A stretch of DNA of 64,000 bases, from contig CM051518.1 of assembly GCA_028015205.1 (NCBI GenBank), forward strand, positions 60,901,978 to 60,965,977, read 5' to 3'. The notes below the pieces were generated by a model, which was given only the letters and a program-made list of their open reading frames with translations, did not search any database and was not told where the DNA came from. Made by a program: the position numbers and the translations under genes. This document shows positions 8,656 to 20,600 of this stretch, one piece after another (position 1 is the stretch's first letter; each line of letters opens with the position of its first letter). This DNA is from Mytilisepta virgata. Its lineage: Eukaryota > Mollusca > Bivalvia > Mytilida > Mytilidae.

Positions 8656-10328
8656 CACAGGCGCTTGTCTCAGAAAAAAAAATTACTATATATGCCAAGT
8701 GAAAAGAAAAGGTCCCCAACTCGGGCAACACAATTTTACGTGCCCGCTTCGATTTCCAAAGAATTATCGCTTTCACCTTTCGGTCTCATTCAAAACTTTT
8801 GGATCAATAAAAAAGATATTAATTTATCAACACAATGATGTATGACACGCCTACCTTACTTGTCAATCAACAGCGCTTTAGGCATATGAAATCGGTCAAA
8901 AGTGAATTATTTATCATTACTACAATGAACTGCAAATTTGAAGACAAGGAGCAGATAAAAAAAATTAAAATAAAGAAAATGAACTGTTTAAAAAATTTCT
9001 TTCTTTGTTCTTTTGTCATGATTAATTTTAATTGATAAACTGTGGTATGAAGAAGTAATAATATATCGCTGCTGGTAAATTAAATTGACGAGTTGACGGG
9101 GTTCTATTTATAAATTAATACTATAGTTTCCAGGTTTTAATTTTAGAATACTGAGTTAGCCAATCAGAAGGCAGCAATTCATTTGATCCTTGTCTTCAAA
9201 TTTGCAGATTATTGTAGCAGGGCCTAATCTTGCCGGCGAAATGACGATTTAAGTCGCCAAAGAATTTTCAAAATCGCTAAATCTCGCCGGCCTATTCATT
9301 TCTTGGCGAAGTGAAGTCGCTATCGAAATATCAGTAAATGGGAGATAACTCGAAAATTTTTAGCACAGGTAAATTTTTGAAACAAAATGGCGACCATCAA
9401 GAATCGGAATTTTGAAGTGGTCCACGACTTATATTGTCAATGTTTGATTGAAATAAATACAACGGCGACTTTAAACCTATTTGAATTTTATATTCAAAAC
9501 TATTTAAGGGAAATCGAAATATCGTTTCATTCGTTTGTTATGAATTGAAGATGCATGGCGTCAGGACGATGTTCGTAATCACCAAGTCAACTAATTTTAT
9601 ATTTTTATACGACCGGCTGATTGTTGTTTTGTTCTACAGTTAGGATTACAAGGAAACACCTATGATGAAAGATAATTAGCCGTTAATAGGCTAGTTATGT
9701 GGATGAAAGTTGGCTTGGGTGACACTGAGTATGAGAATCTCGAGTTACAATGACACAATGTTTTGACAACTTATCATTTGATAATAAAACATATTGGTAA
9801 GCTGTGAAAATTAAATTACTCAAGTACTCAAAATTAGTAGATCAAAAGAAAATCAAACTGTATATAACTGTCCTATTTTTTTTTTATAGTTTATCAAACT
9901 TTTATTTATATATATGTCATTGAAAACAGACACACAGAAAAAGCGCAACCGATACGGTGAATTAAAGTCCACTTCGCCGGAAAAATCACCACTTCTCCCT
10001 AATCCATCCTGGAAGGAGAAGTCACTTCTCTCTCTTCAAAATCCTAGATTAGGCCCTGTTGTAGTAATGATAAATAATTCACTTTTGACCGATTTCATAT
10101 GCCTAAAGCGCTGTTGATTGGCAAGTAAGGTAGGCGTGTCATACATCATTGTGTTGATAAATCAATATGTTTTTTATTGATCCAAAAGTTTTGAGCGAGA
10201 CCGAAAGGTGAAAGCGATAATTCTTTTGAAATCGAAGCAGGCACATAAAATTGTGTTGCCCGAGTTGGGGACCTTTTCTTTTCACTTGGCATATATAGTA
10301 ATTTTTTTTTCTGAGACAAGCGCCTGTG
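8656..10328. mobile_element. hAT-like non-autonomous element, copy 1, with nested element
   Basis: Long inverted termini begin CACAGGCGCTTGTCTCAG at 8656 and end with the complement at 10328; the arms run roughly 300 bp inwards. Flanks ACATGTAC and AAATGTAC form an 8-bp target duplication with one mismatch, as expected for hAT transposition. Removing the nested 841-bp element and its duplication leaves about 825 bp, close to the 821 bp of copy 2. It has no transposase: the short open frames within the arms recur in both orientations only because the arms do. Middle sequence: TGGTATGAAGAAGTAATAAT through GAGTTAGCCAATCAGAA, shared with copy 2. Confidence 0.85.
9218..10058. mobile_element. Nested 841-bp MITE with CAGGGCCTAATCT termini
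   Basis: It starts CAGGGCCTAATCT and ends AGATTAGGCCCTG, perfect 13-bp inverted termini, and is flanked by direct TTGTAG at 9212-9217 and 10059-10064. The empty site is visible in copy 2 near 10890-10912, which confirms insertion. Subterminal regions contain GCCGGCGAA and TTCGCCGG motifs. There is no coding capacity. The CAGGG termini suggest hAT, but the visible duplication is 6 rather than 8 bp. Confidence 0.85.
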
Positions 10329-10349
10329 AAATGTACACATGAATTATTG

Positions 10350-11170
10350 CACAGGCGCTTGTCTCAGAAATAAAATTACTATATATGCCAAGAGAAAAGA
10401 AAAGGTCCCAACTCGGGCATCACAATTTTACGCGCCTGCTTCGATTTCCAAAGAATTATCCCTTTCACCTTTCGGTCTCGCTCAAAACTTTTGGATCAAT
10501 AAAAAAAATATTAATTTATCAACATAATGATGTATGACACGCCTACCTTACTTGCCAATCAACAGCGCTTTAGCCATATGAAATCGGTCAAAAGTGAATT
10601 ATTTATCAGTACTACAATAAACTGCAAATTTGAAGACAAGGAGCAAATAAAAAAAATTAAAATAAAGAAAATGAACTGTTTAAAAAATTCCTTTCTTTGT
10701 TCTTTTGTCATGATTAATTAATTGAAAAACAATGGTATGAAGAAGTAATAATAAATCGCTGCTGGTAAATAAATTGATGAGTTGATGGCGTTCTATTTAT
10801 AAATTAATACTCTAGTTTCCAAGTTTTAATTTTAGCATACTGAGTTAGCCAATCAGAAAGCAGCAATTCATTTGATCCTCGTCTTCAAATTTGCAATTTA
10901 TTGTAGTACTGATAAATAATTCACTTTTGACCGATTTCATATGGCTAAAGCACTGTTGATTGGCAAGTAAGGTAAGCGTGTCATACATCATTGTGTTGAT
11001 AAATTAATATTTTTTTTATTGATCCAAAAGTTTTGAGCGAGACCGAAAGGCGAAAGGGATAATTCTTTGGAAATCGAAGCAGGCGCGTAAAATTGTGTTG
11101 CCCGAGTTGGGGACCTTTTCTTTTCTCTTGGCATATATAGTAAATTTTTTTTCTGAGACAAGCGCCTGTG
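10350..11170. mobile_element. hAT-like non-autonomous element, copy 2
   Basis: 821 bp with near-perfect inverted arms (about 10350-10647 and 10876-11170) starting CACAGGCGCTTG, flanked by a perfect 8-bp duplication AATTATTG (10342-10349 and 11171-11178). It lies 21 bp from copy 1, so the right arm of copy 1 and the left arm of copy 2 form a near-continuous 600-bp inverted repeat. Non-coding. Confidence 0.9.
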
Positions 11171-11178
11171 AATTATTG

Positions 11179-11544
11179 GTACAAAATCATTTATAAAAAG
11201 TACAAAAATAAGAGTATTGTTCGATAGGTTTGTAAAGGCCATTTTAAACTTAATGGGAAAAGACAATTTCATATACCCAATAAATAGTCTTATATATGAC
11301 TGGAGTAGTAAAATAATTTATTTTATGATAGATAAATCAGAAAGCGTTCGTGGTTACCATACAAAGTACTGTTCAAATGAACATACATCTTACATTAGAA
11401 TTAAGACATTAATTATCAATTACATTTGTTGCTACGGGAAATAGTAAGCACAATTTCGAATTAAAAGAAGAGTCCAAAGAGTCAAAATAAGCCCTAACAT
11501 CCGTACATCTTATGCTACTTTTTCATTCCGTAGGGGCAGACATC
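11179..11544. other. Upstream flank of glycogenin
   Basis: AT-rich, without a recognisable element. The open frame at 11217-11444 has no coding character. It may contain distal regulatory DNA or 5' UTR. Confidence 0.35.
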
Positions 11545-11624
11545 TTGAGTCACGTGCTGCATAAAGTACTTTTTCATTGGTTGATTACTGAAATTCCCTT
11601 TCTTGGACGAGCAACTGCTGCAGA
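11545..11624 (+). promoter_or_regulatory. Candidate glycogenin promoter and 5' UTR
   Basis: Within 75 bases upstream of the start codon are a CACGTG E-box (11551-11556) and an ATTGG inverted CCAAT box (11576-11580), in sequence less AT-rich than its surroundings. CACGTG is bound by bHLH factors such as USF, Myc/Max and MondoA/ChREBP-Mlx, the last controlling carbohydrate genes in animals. There is no TATA box at a useful distance. The start of transcription is not known, and the order of sites suggests that it lies within this stretch. Confidence 0.4.
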
Positions 11625-11637
11625 ATGGCAAGTCGAG
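11625..11637 (+). CDS. GYG: Glycogenin coding exon 1 (13 nt)
   Basis: ATGGCAAGTCGAG followed by the donor GTATGT. It codes MASR plus one base of the next codon (phase 1). Joining to 15195 gives [17 protein letters not shown], which aligns with the N-terminus of animal glycogenins, and a phase-1 first junction is also found in vertebrate GYG1. Support is phase, donor strength and protein alignment; there is no transcript evidence. Confidence 0.8.
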
Positions 11638-14600
11638 GTATGTATAATTTGTTGAATGATTTTGGGAACAGTAGGAATGAAAACAAAAATGCACGATAGA
11701 AAAGAAACCCCAATAACATTTCCTTCAATTCCTACACGTCAGAAAGTTTTGAAAATGAATAAAACAACGTAAAACATCGATCAACATGGAGCGGAAGTGG
11801 TTTTTTGTAAATCAAGGTTGATGAAGAAAACTAACGTCACACCCGCGATATTGCTGGTTTCTTATTTTAATAATTGTAAAGTGAAAAATTATAATGATTT
11901 TCAAATAAACAGTAAACATATTTGTTGAAGCTACGAAGAACACCAACATTAAAATGTGATTAAGCGTTTAAACTTACAAAACAAGTTCTAGTTTCATTTT
12001 TCATTTTGCAATCCAAGGTCAGCTAATCTAGTATAAGAGCTGGCATAGCTTTTGACAGTGATTGAGATTTCCACTACACACGAGTAATGTGACAAGATAT
12101 TTTGATTGGAATATCGTAGTAGGAGGGATCAGCATTTTTTTTAAATAATTGTCGAGCCTTCGACTTTTGTCGAAAAGGCTCGACTTTGTCGAAAAAGCGA
12201 GACATAGCGATCCTACATGTCGTCGTCGTCGGCGGCGGCGGCGGCATCCACAAATATTCACCCTGTGGTTAAAGTTTTTGAAATTTTAATAACTTTCTTA
12301 AACTATCCTGCATTTCTACCAAACTTGGACAGAGGCTTGTTTATGATCATAAGATAGTATCCAGAAGGAAATTTTGTAAAAAAAAATTCCAGTTTTTCCG
12401 TATTTTACTTATAAATGGACTTAGTTTTTCTGCCAGGAAACATTACATTCACTCTGTGGTTAAAGTTTTTAAAATTTTAATAACTTTCTTAAAATATCCT
12501 GGATTTGTACCAAACTTGGACAGAAGCTTGTTTATGATCATAAGATAGTATCCAGAAGTAAATTTTGTAAAATAAAAATTCCAGTTTTTCTGTATATTAC
12601 TTATAAATGGACTTAGTTTTTCTGCCAGGAAACATTACATTCATTCTGTGGTTAAAGTTTTCAAAATTTTAATAACTTTCTTAAACTATCCTGGATTTGT
12701 ACCAAACTTGGACAGAAGCTTGTTTATGATCATAATATAGTATCCAGAAGTAAATTTAGTAAAAAAAAAAAAAAAAATTTCCGTATTTTACTTATAAATG
12801 GACTTAGTTTTTCTGCCAGGAAACATTACATTCACTCTGTGGTTAAAGTTTTTAAAATTTTAATAACTTTCTTAAACTATCCAGGAATTTTACCAAATTT
12901 GGACAGAAGCTTGTTTATGATATAAAGATTGTATCCAGGAGAAAATTTTGTAAAATATTTATTTCTGTTTTTCAGTTTTTTACGTATAAATGGATTTAAC
13001 ATTGCATTCACTATGTTGTGAAAGTTTTTAAAAATTTTAATAACTTTATTATTTTTATTAAGTTAGCAGAGAAGTTTCTTCATTATCAAAATAGAGTATC
13101 CAGAATATGTCACCTGGCCTTAAACATCTTATTCTAATTCACTCTAAATGTAGTTTATGAGAAAAAAATGCAAATTTCCTATAACCCACAATTTTCTTAT
13201 TTGTACATATATTCTACTTTTTTAATTAAAGGCTAGATCATTAAGCACTTTAAAATTTGTCTTCTTTAACATTTGTTCATTCAATAAATTTATGTTTCTA
13301 CTCATTTATAAATCTATATATATATAATTGCATACTATATTAATTTTTTACAACAAAATCTTTTTTCATACATTTCAAATGTTTTATTTCATTAACTGCA
13401 AATCTATTATGTGCATTCACCTATCACACTGAAAATATAGACAACATCAAAAGTAGGCGAGACACTTGGTTCCGCGGAACCCTTACGAATTTTTTTTATG
13501 TAGTAATCTTTTTGAATATTTTTACAGTTTTAAAAAAAAAGTATTTACATGATCATCAAATACACGTTTTAAATAAATGGGTCAGTCTGAGTTTAATATA
13601 TATTGGCCATAATTTTTTGAGTGTATATAAAAGTAACTGAATAGGTGGCACCCCCCTCATTCACATTTCACATTGATAAATCTTGGAGTAAAAAATGTTT
13701 ACTGAAAATGATGCATGCTATGAAAAATACATATACCTTTGTAAAGAAACTGAACAAGAAAGGATATATGTATTTTCAACAGTGATGCCCCAATGATTAA
13801 TCATAATAAAAAATGGGTCGATTGTAAGGAAAATTCAAGTACTCGTTTAGAAATCCATATAATCGGTTATTCTACTTTCACTTTGGGTTATCAGATAGAG
13901 TTAATAATTTCATAAATTTGAGTAAAAATGCATTTTTGACAGAAGTCAATAATATGTATCAGTGTTTTTAAACTTAAAAATAATAATTTGTATTCCTGTT
14001 GCATTTAATAGTACAAATGTATGTTATTCACAATTTATAGTTAATTTGATTTATATATGCAAGTTCATCTATGCCAGACAAATGGATAGTAAATGTTTTT
14101 ATTCCCATTATAATCGATTATTTGTTATTTATAGGTAACTGATGATCAATTATTATTCTTTCTGATTCCCATCACTAATTTTCATATTTTCTGTTTCAAA
14201 CTAGTCATATACCCATAAAAAGTGATAATTTCCAAGACACTAAGACAAATTTTTGGAGGAAAGAACTTGGATTATGGCAGACAACATTGACAAGTGCATC
14301 CAATTTTTTTTTCAAAACAAACTTCACTTTGATTCTAGGTCATATTTGATTCTTCTTAATTTTTCACCACATTTTATTAATGACTGTTTTCCAAATTCCT
14401 CCCTTTCTCCTCTGCCAAATAAATCAAATAGCTGCCCTCTAAAAAGGATTAATTACATGATGTAATTGACACCTTTTGATTTAATTATTAAATCCTTTGA
14501 AGCTTTATCTGACACATATAAATTGACAGAGTAACTTCAATTAAAAGATTAATATCTTTGTTGATGTAAAAATTTAGTGTACTTAAGTTTTAGGTAAAAA

Positions 14601-17600
14601 AAAATCTATTATAATTATATGAGGCAAGAAGACAGAATAAGTTTATGTCAAAAAGAATCAGCTTACTAAAAATGGGTAAAGTACACATGCAATTTATATA
14701 TTTTAAAATATGGAAATTTATAAATAAATATGGTACATCTTGTTGACAAAAAGTAGTGATTTTAAAGATATATGTGGTCCTGTCTGTACATTTTAAACAA
14801 ATAGATAAATCTTTAAAATTCTTTAAAATACACATAAATGATTGTGGTAGTGTATAATGTTCATTAAAAGATTTTGCCTAAAAGCAAAGTGCTGGGTGTG
14901 AGAAAATACCGTTAAATAAGTTTTTGCCACACACAATTTTGTTTTATTTTCAAACTCTTATATGAGTTATAACGTAATATGTTCATGATGTTATTTTGAC
15001 AACATAGATAGAATGCATGCTTATCAGGAATTCTTTATTTAAGCTGTTGAATTTGATTTTATGCATTCAAGCCAAAAAAATTTCAGTTTAGTCTAGTAAT
15101 CCTTTTCTGAAAAAATAAAAAAAATTGATATTCATACCTGTACATTTACATAGTTTTTGTGTTTTCACTTTTTTTTTTTTTTTTGATATTGAAGAACAAA
15201 GGGAAGCATTTGTCACTTTATCGACAAATGATACCTATGCACTAGGATGTTTGGTTTTGGGATCATCATTACGACGAGTGGGAACAACAAGACAATTGGC
15301 TGTTATGGTTACGCCTGGTGTATCAGAGTCAATGAGGTATGATTGTTTACAGCAGTATGACAGATATTGTAAAATATCATCCCTTGAGGCAGAGTACTCT
15401 CAGTTTGTTTTATGCTTTTATAACGGTACCTGTAGATCTATGCAGACAGGGTTATCTGTTTCTTGTTATACATATGCATGTACCCACACTCATGTATGGG
15501 ATACCATGTACAGCTGGTCTTTCTGTTTTTCCTTCTATCACAAAATGTTTGGTTGCAATTATATGTCACCACTTATTAATAGTTGGTGTAAAGCAGGGTT
15601 TGACATTAATGTCTGTCCGATTTTCCGGTACCAGCCGAAAATCCCGTCGGACAAGTGAAAACTGTGTTGCAATTGTCTGACAGGACAAGTAAAAATGTAC
15701 CTGTCTTTCATTAAAAATTAATTTGTGGATTTTTGTCGAGCCTTCGACTTTTGTCGAAAAAGCGAGACATAGCGATCCTACATTCCGTCGTCGTCGTCGG
15801 CGGCGTCCACAAATATTCACCCTGTGGTTAAAGTTTTTGAAATTTTAATAACTTTCTTAAACTATCCTGGATTTCTACCAAACTTGGACAGAGGCTTGTT
15901 TATGATCATAAGATAGTATCCAGAAGGAAATTTTGTAAAAAAAAAAATTCCAGTTTTTCCGTATTTTACTTATAAATGGACTTAGTTTTTCTGCCAGGAA
16001 ACATTACATTCACTCTGTGGTTAAAGTTTTTAAAATTTTAATAACTTTCTTAAAATATCCTGGATTTGTACCAAACTTGGACAGAAGCTTGTTTATGATC
16101 ATAAGATAGTATCCAGAAGTAAATTTTGTAAAATAAAAATTCCAGTTTTTCTGTATATTACTTATAAATGGACTTAGTTTTTCTGCCAGGAAACATTACA
16201 TTCATTCTGTGGTTAAAGTTTTCAAAATTTTAATAACTTTCTTAAACTATCCTGGATTTGTACCAAACTTGGACAGAAGCTTGTTTATGATCATAATATA
16301 GTATCCAGAAGTAAATTTAGTAAAAAAAAAAAAAAATTTTTCCGTATTTTACTTATAAATGGACTTAGTTTTTCTGCCAGGAAACATTACATTCACTCTG
16401 TGGTTAAAGTTTTTAAAATTTTAATAACTTTCTTAAACTATCCAGGAATTTTACCAAATTTGGACAGAAGCTTGTTTATGATATAAAGATTGTATCCAGG
16501 AGAAAATTTTGTAAAATATTTATTTCTGTTTTTCAGTTTTTTACGTATAAATGGACTTAACATTGCATTCTATTATGTGCATTCACCTATCACACTGAAA
16601 ATATAGACAACATCAAAAGTAGGCGAGACACTGGGTTCCGCGGAACCCTTACGAATTTTTAGCTAACCTGTCTTAAAAGGACGTGAGCTTTTGCCATCAC
16701 TTGGCGTCCATCGTCCATCCGTTGTAAACTTTTTCAAAGATCTTTTCCTCCGAAACCACTGAACCAATTACAGCCTTACTTAGTCTGAATGAACCTTAGG
16801 GTATCTAGAATAAAGTTTGTGTTTTATTTTCTTGACTGTCAAGAAACATGGCCGCCATGGCAAAAAATAGGACTTTTTTGGCTTATATCTCAAAAACTAA
16901 AGCATTTATGGCAAAACTGACATGGGGTAAAAATGTTCATCAGGTGAAGATCTACCTGCTATGAAATTTTCAGACGAATCGGTACACGCTTTGTTGGGTT
17001 ATTACCCCTGAATTGTTACTTTTAAGGAAATTTTGCAGTTTTAGGTTGTTACCTTGGATATTATTATAGATAAAGACAAACTGTAAACTGCAAAAATATT
17101 CAGCAAAGTAAGATCTACAAATAAGTCAACATGACCAAAATCGTCAATTGACCCCTTACAGGATTTTTTGCCCTTTAAAGACAATTTTTCACATTTTTTT
17201 CATCCTCTTTGTAAACTATTAAAAAAATGTTCTCCTCTGAAACTACAGAAACAGAAATATTTTAGCCGTTCAAGTCAATATTTAGGCGAAAAATGCAACA
17301 GTATAGATTAAATAGCAAAAATAATCATTGTTGTAAGATCTACACAAAAAGTAACTCTTGGGAGCCTCTTGTTCCTTCTCAGCATGATCAAAAATTATTT
17401 CAGAGCAAGATTCAACAGCAATCCATTTTCCAATATATCATGTGGCTCAGTTTTTCCAGTGGTACTTGTATTTGTTCTTAAAATTGGGAGATCACAATTT
17501 CTCAATATTCAATGCCAATTTCTTTGTAAAACTTCCTTGCACTATAATGTTAATCTTTTATTCGTAAAGTCTGGCAATGAAAGGAATGAGTAATGTATAA

Positions 17601-20600
17601 CAATTTGCAATTGCCTGAAAATATAAAATTTGTCATTAATGAATATATAAGAGTACAGAAGATAATCAAGAGAAATATTTCACACAGAACTCTTAAAAAT
17701 TTCTAACCATTTCCAAAACTATTTTGGGTATTAGGCCAAATAAAAAAATACCTATGTTTCCTGTTACCCGACCGATTCATGTCTAGACCCCCCGACTGGT
17801 CGAAATTTTCTGGAAAAAAAAAAAATCGCCGACCGATCCGCAAAATCGGTTCCATTCCGTCATTGGCACAACTTTAGTATTTTCCGAAACTTCCGGTTTG
17901 AAGGTCATTGACAATATGGCTGCCCACTTGTTAACTATTAGCAGCCTATTTGCAATTAAAATTAACAAATGTCAGCATATGGCGGAAAGATCCGTTCTTA
18001 AAACAGTGCAAGATACATCTACACTGCAAAGTATATTCGAGGAGGAACATGGCGCATTGCCCAAAAACTGTAATTCATGTTTCACACCCACAATTTGATA
18101 GTTTCAAAAAAAAAAAAAAATCAAAAAAAATAAAAATAAAATCCCTACCTAGCTACCCTATTTTTAGCTCACCTGGCCATAGGCCATGTGAGCTATTGCC
18201 ATCACTTGGCGTCCGTCGTCGTCGTCGTCTGTAAACTTTTTCAAACGTTAACTCGTCCTAAACTACTGGACCGACTTCAACCTAACTTTGCAGAATTGTT
18301 CTTTAGGGCATCTGGAAAATTTCTATCGTTTAAAATTTTTGAAATGTCGAAAAACATGGCTGTCGTTACTATAAATAGAACATAGGGGTAAATTGCTGTT
18401 TTTTGCTAATAACTCAAAAACCGTTACAGATATCGAAAATCTGACATGGGGTAAAATTGATCAGCATGACAAGATCTACCTACCCTGAAATTTTGAAGGA
18501 AATTCCAAAACCCATTTAGGAGTTATTGCCCTTTTTTCACATTTTTGGCTTTTTTTTATGTTATTATTTCAAAAATCTTCTTCTCTGAAACTACTATTCA
18601 AAATCATATGAAACTTGGTAAGATTGTTGCTTAGGGTACCCTGCATAGAACTGAGGTGGGGATTTTTGATTCGTCGAAAAACATGGCCGCTGTTACTAAA
18701 AATAGAACATAGGGGTAAATTGCTGTTTTTACTTTTAGCTCACCTGACCCGAAGGGTCATGTGAGCTATTGCCATCACTTGGCGTCCGTCGTCCGTCGTC
18801 CGTCCGTCGTCCGTAAACTTTTTCAAACGTTAACTCCTCTGACACCATAAGACCAATTGCAACCAAACTTCGTACAGTTGTTTATTGGTATATGTGCTAC
18901 AAAACTATCGTTTGGATTTTTGATTCGTATAAAAACATGGCCGCCATGGCTAAAAATAGAACATAGGGGTAAATTGCAGTTTTTTGCAAATAACTCAAAA
19001 ACCATAACAGATATCAAAATTCTGGCATAGGGTAAAAGTGTTCAGCACCTCAAGATCTACCTGCCCTGAAATTTTGAAGAAGATCCAACGACCCATGTAG
19101 GAGTTATTGCCCTTTTTCTGCATTTTTTCCAAATTTTGCACTTATTAAGCTCAATATCTTGGATACTATAAAGGAAATTTGTAAAATTTAAATTTCATAT
19201 TGTTAGGCACACAAAGATCTACAAAATTTGTAACAGGATCGAAGTTGTAGGTTCGTTCCTTTTAGGAGTTATTTGACATTTTTGGCTTTTTTTTTATGTT
19301 ATTATTTCAAAAATCTTCTTCTCTGAAACTACTATTCAAAATCAAATGAAACTTGGTAAGATTGTTCCTTAGGGTATCCTGCACAAAGTTTATGCTTCGA
19401 TTTTTGATCCGTCGAAAAACATGGCCACTGTTACTAAAAATAGAACATAGGGGTCAAACAACAGTTTTTCGCAAATATCTCAAAAATCATTAGCCTGATT
19501 AGGTTACGGCAAATTCTGGCAAGTTGAAAGTGTTCAGCATGATGAGAGTTACCTGTGTGCTGATTTTCGTGAAAATCTGTCAACTGATGTTAGAGTTATT
19601 GCCCTTTTTTGACATTTTTGGCTTTTTTTTATGTTATTATTTCAAAAATCTTCTTCTCTGAAACTACTATTCAAAATCAAATGAAACTTGGTAAGATTGT
19701 TCCTTAGGGTATCCTGCACAAAGTTTATGCTTCGATTTTTGATCTGTCGAAAAACATGGCCACTGTTACTAAAAATAGAACATAGGGGTCAAACAACAGT
19801 TTTGCGCAAATATCTCAAAAATCATTAGGTTACGGCAAATTCTGGCAGGTTGAAAGTGTTCAGCATGATGAGAGCTACCTCTGTGCTGATTTTCGTGAAA
19901 ATCTGTCAACTGATGTTAGAGTTATTGCTCTTTTTTGAGATTTTTGGCTTTTTAGCTCACCTGACCCAAAGGGTCAAGTGAGCTTTTCTCATCACTTGGC
20001 GTCCGTCGTCCGTCGTCCGGCGTCGTCGTTAACATTTTACATTTTGAACTTCTTCTAGAGAACCACTGAATGGAATGAAACCAAACATGGCATGAATGTT
20101 CCTTATGAGGTGCTGACCAAGTGTTGTTACTTTGTAGCCGATCCATCATCCAAGATGGCCGCCAGCGGGGAACTTAGTTTAACATAGGACCCTATGGGAA
20201 ATGCATACAAATGACTTCTTTTAGAGAACCACTGAATGGAATGAAACTAAATCTGGCATGAATGTTCCTTATGAGGTGCTGACCAAGTGTTGTTACTTTG
20301 TAGCCGATCCATCATCCAAGATGGCCGCCAGAGGGGGACTTAGTTTAACATAGGACCCTATGGGAAATGCATACAAATGACTTCTTTTAGAGAACCGTTG
20401 AATGGAATGAAACCAAACATGGCATGAATGTTCCTTATGAGGTGCTGACCAAGTGTTGTTACTTTGTAGCCGATCCATAATCCAAGATGGCCGCCAGCGG
20501 GGGACTTAGTTTAACATAGAACCCTATGGGAAATGCATACAAATGACTTCTTTTAGAGAACCACTGAATGGAATGAAACTAAATCTGGCATGAATGTTCC

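Noticed and set aside
8521..11272. Repeated short frames containing RLSQKKKLLYMPSEKKRS-like peptides on both strands
   Set aside because: They recur because they lie in the inverted arms of two hAT-like elements; the similarity is DNA repetition, not protein conservation.
15125..15680. Open frames extending beyond glycogenin exon 2
   Set aside because: Only 15195-15336 resembles glycogenin. Upstream is a T tract and acceptor, downstream is intron sequence after a GTATGA donor.
12149..16660. Circular-RNA-promoting inverted repeats around exon 2
   Set aside because: The two long copies are in direct, not inverted, orientation, so they would not pair across exon 2.
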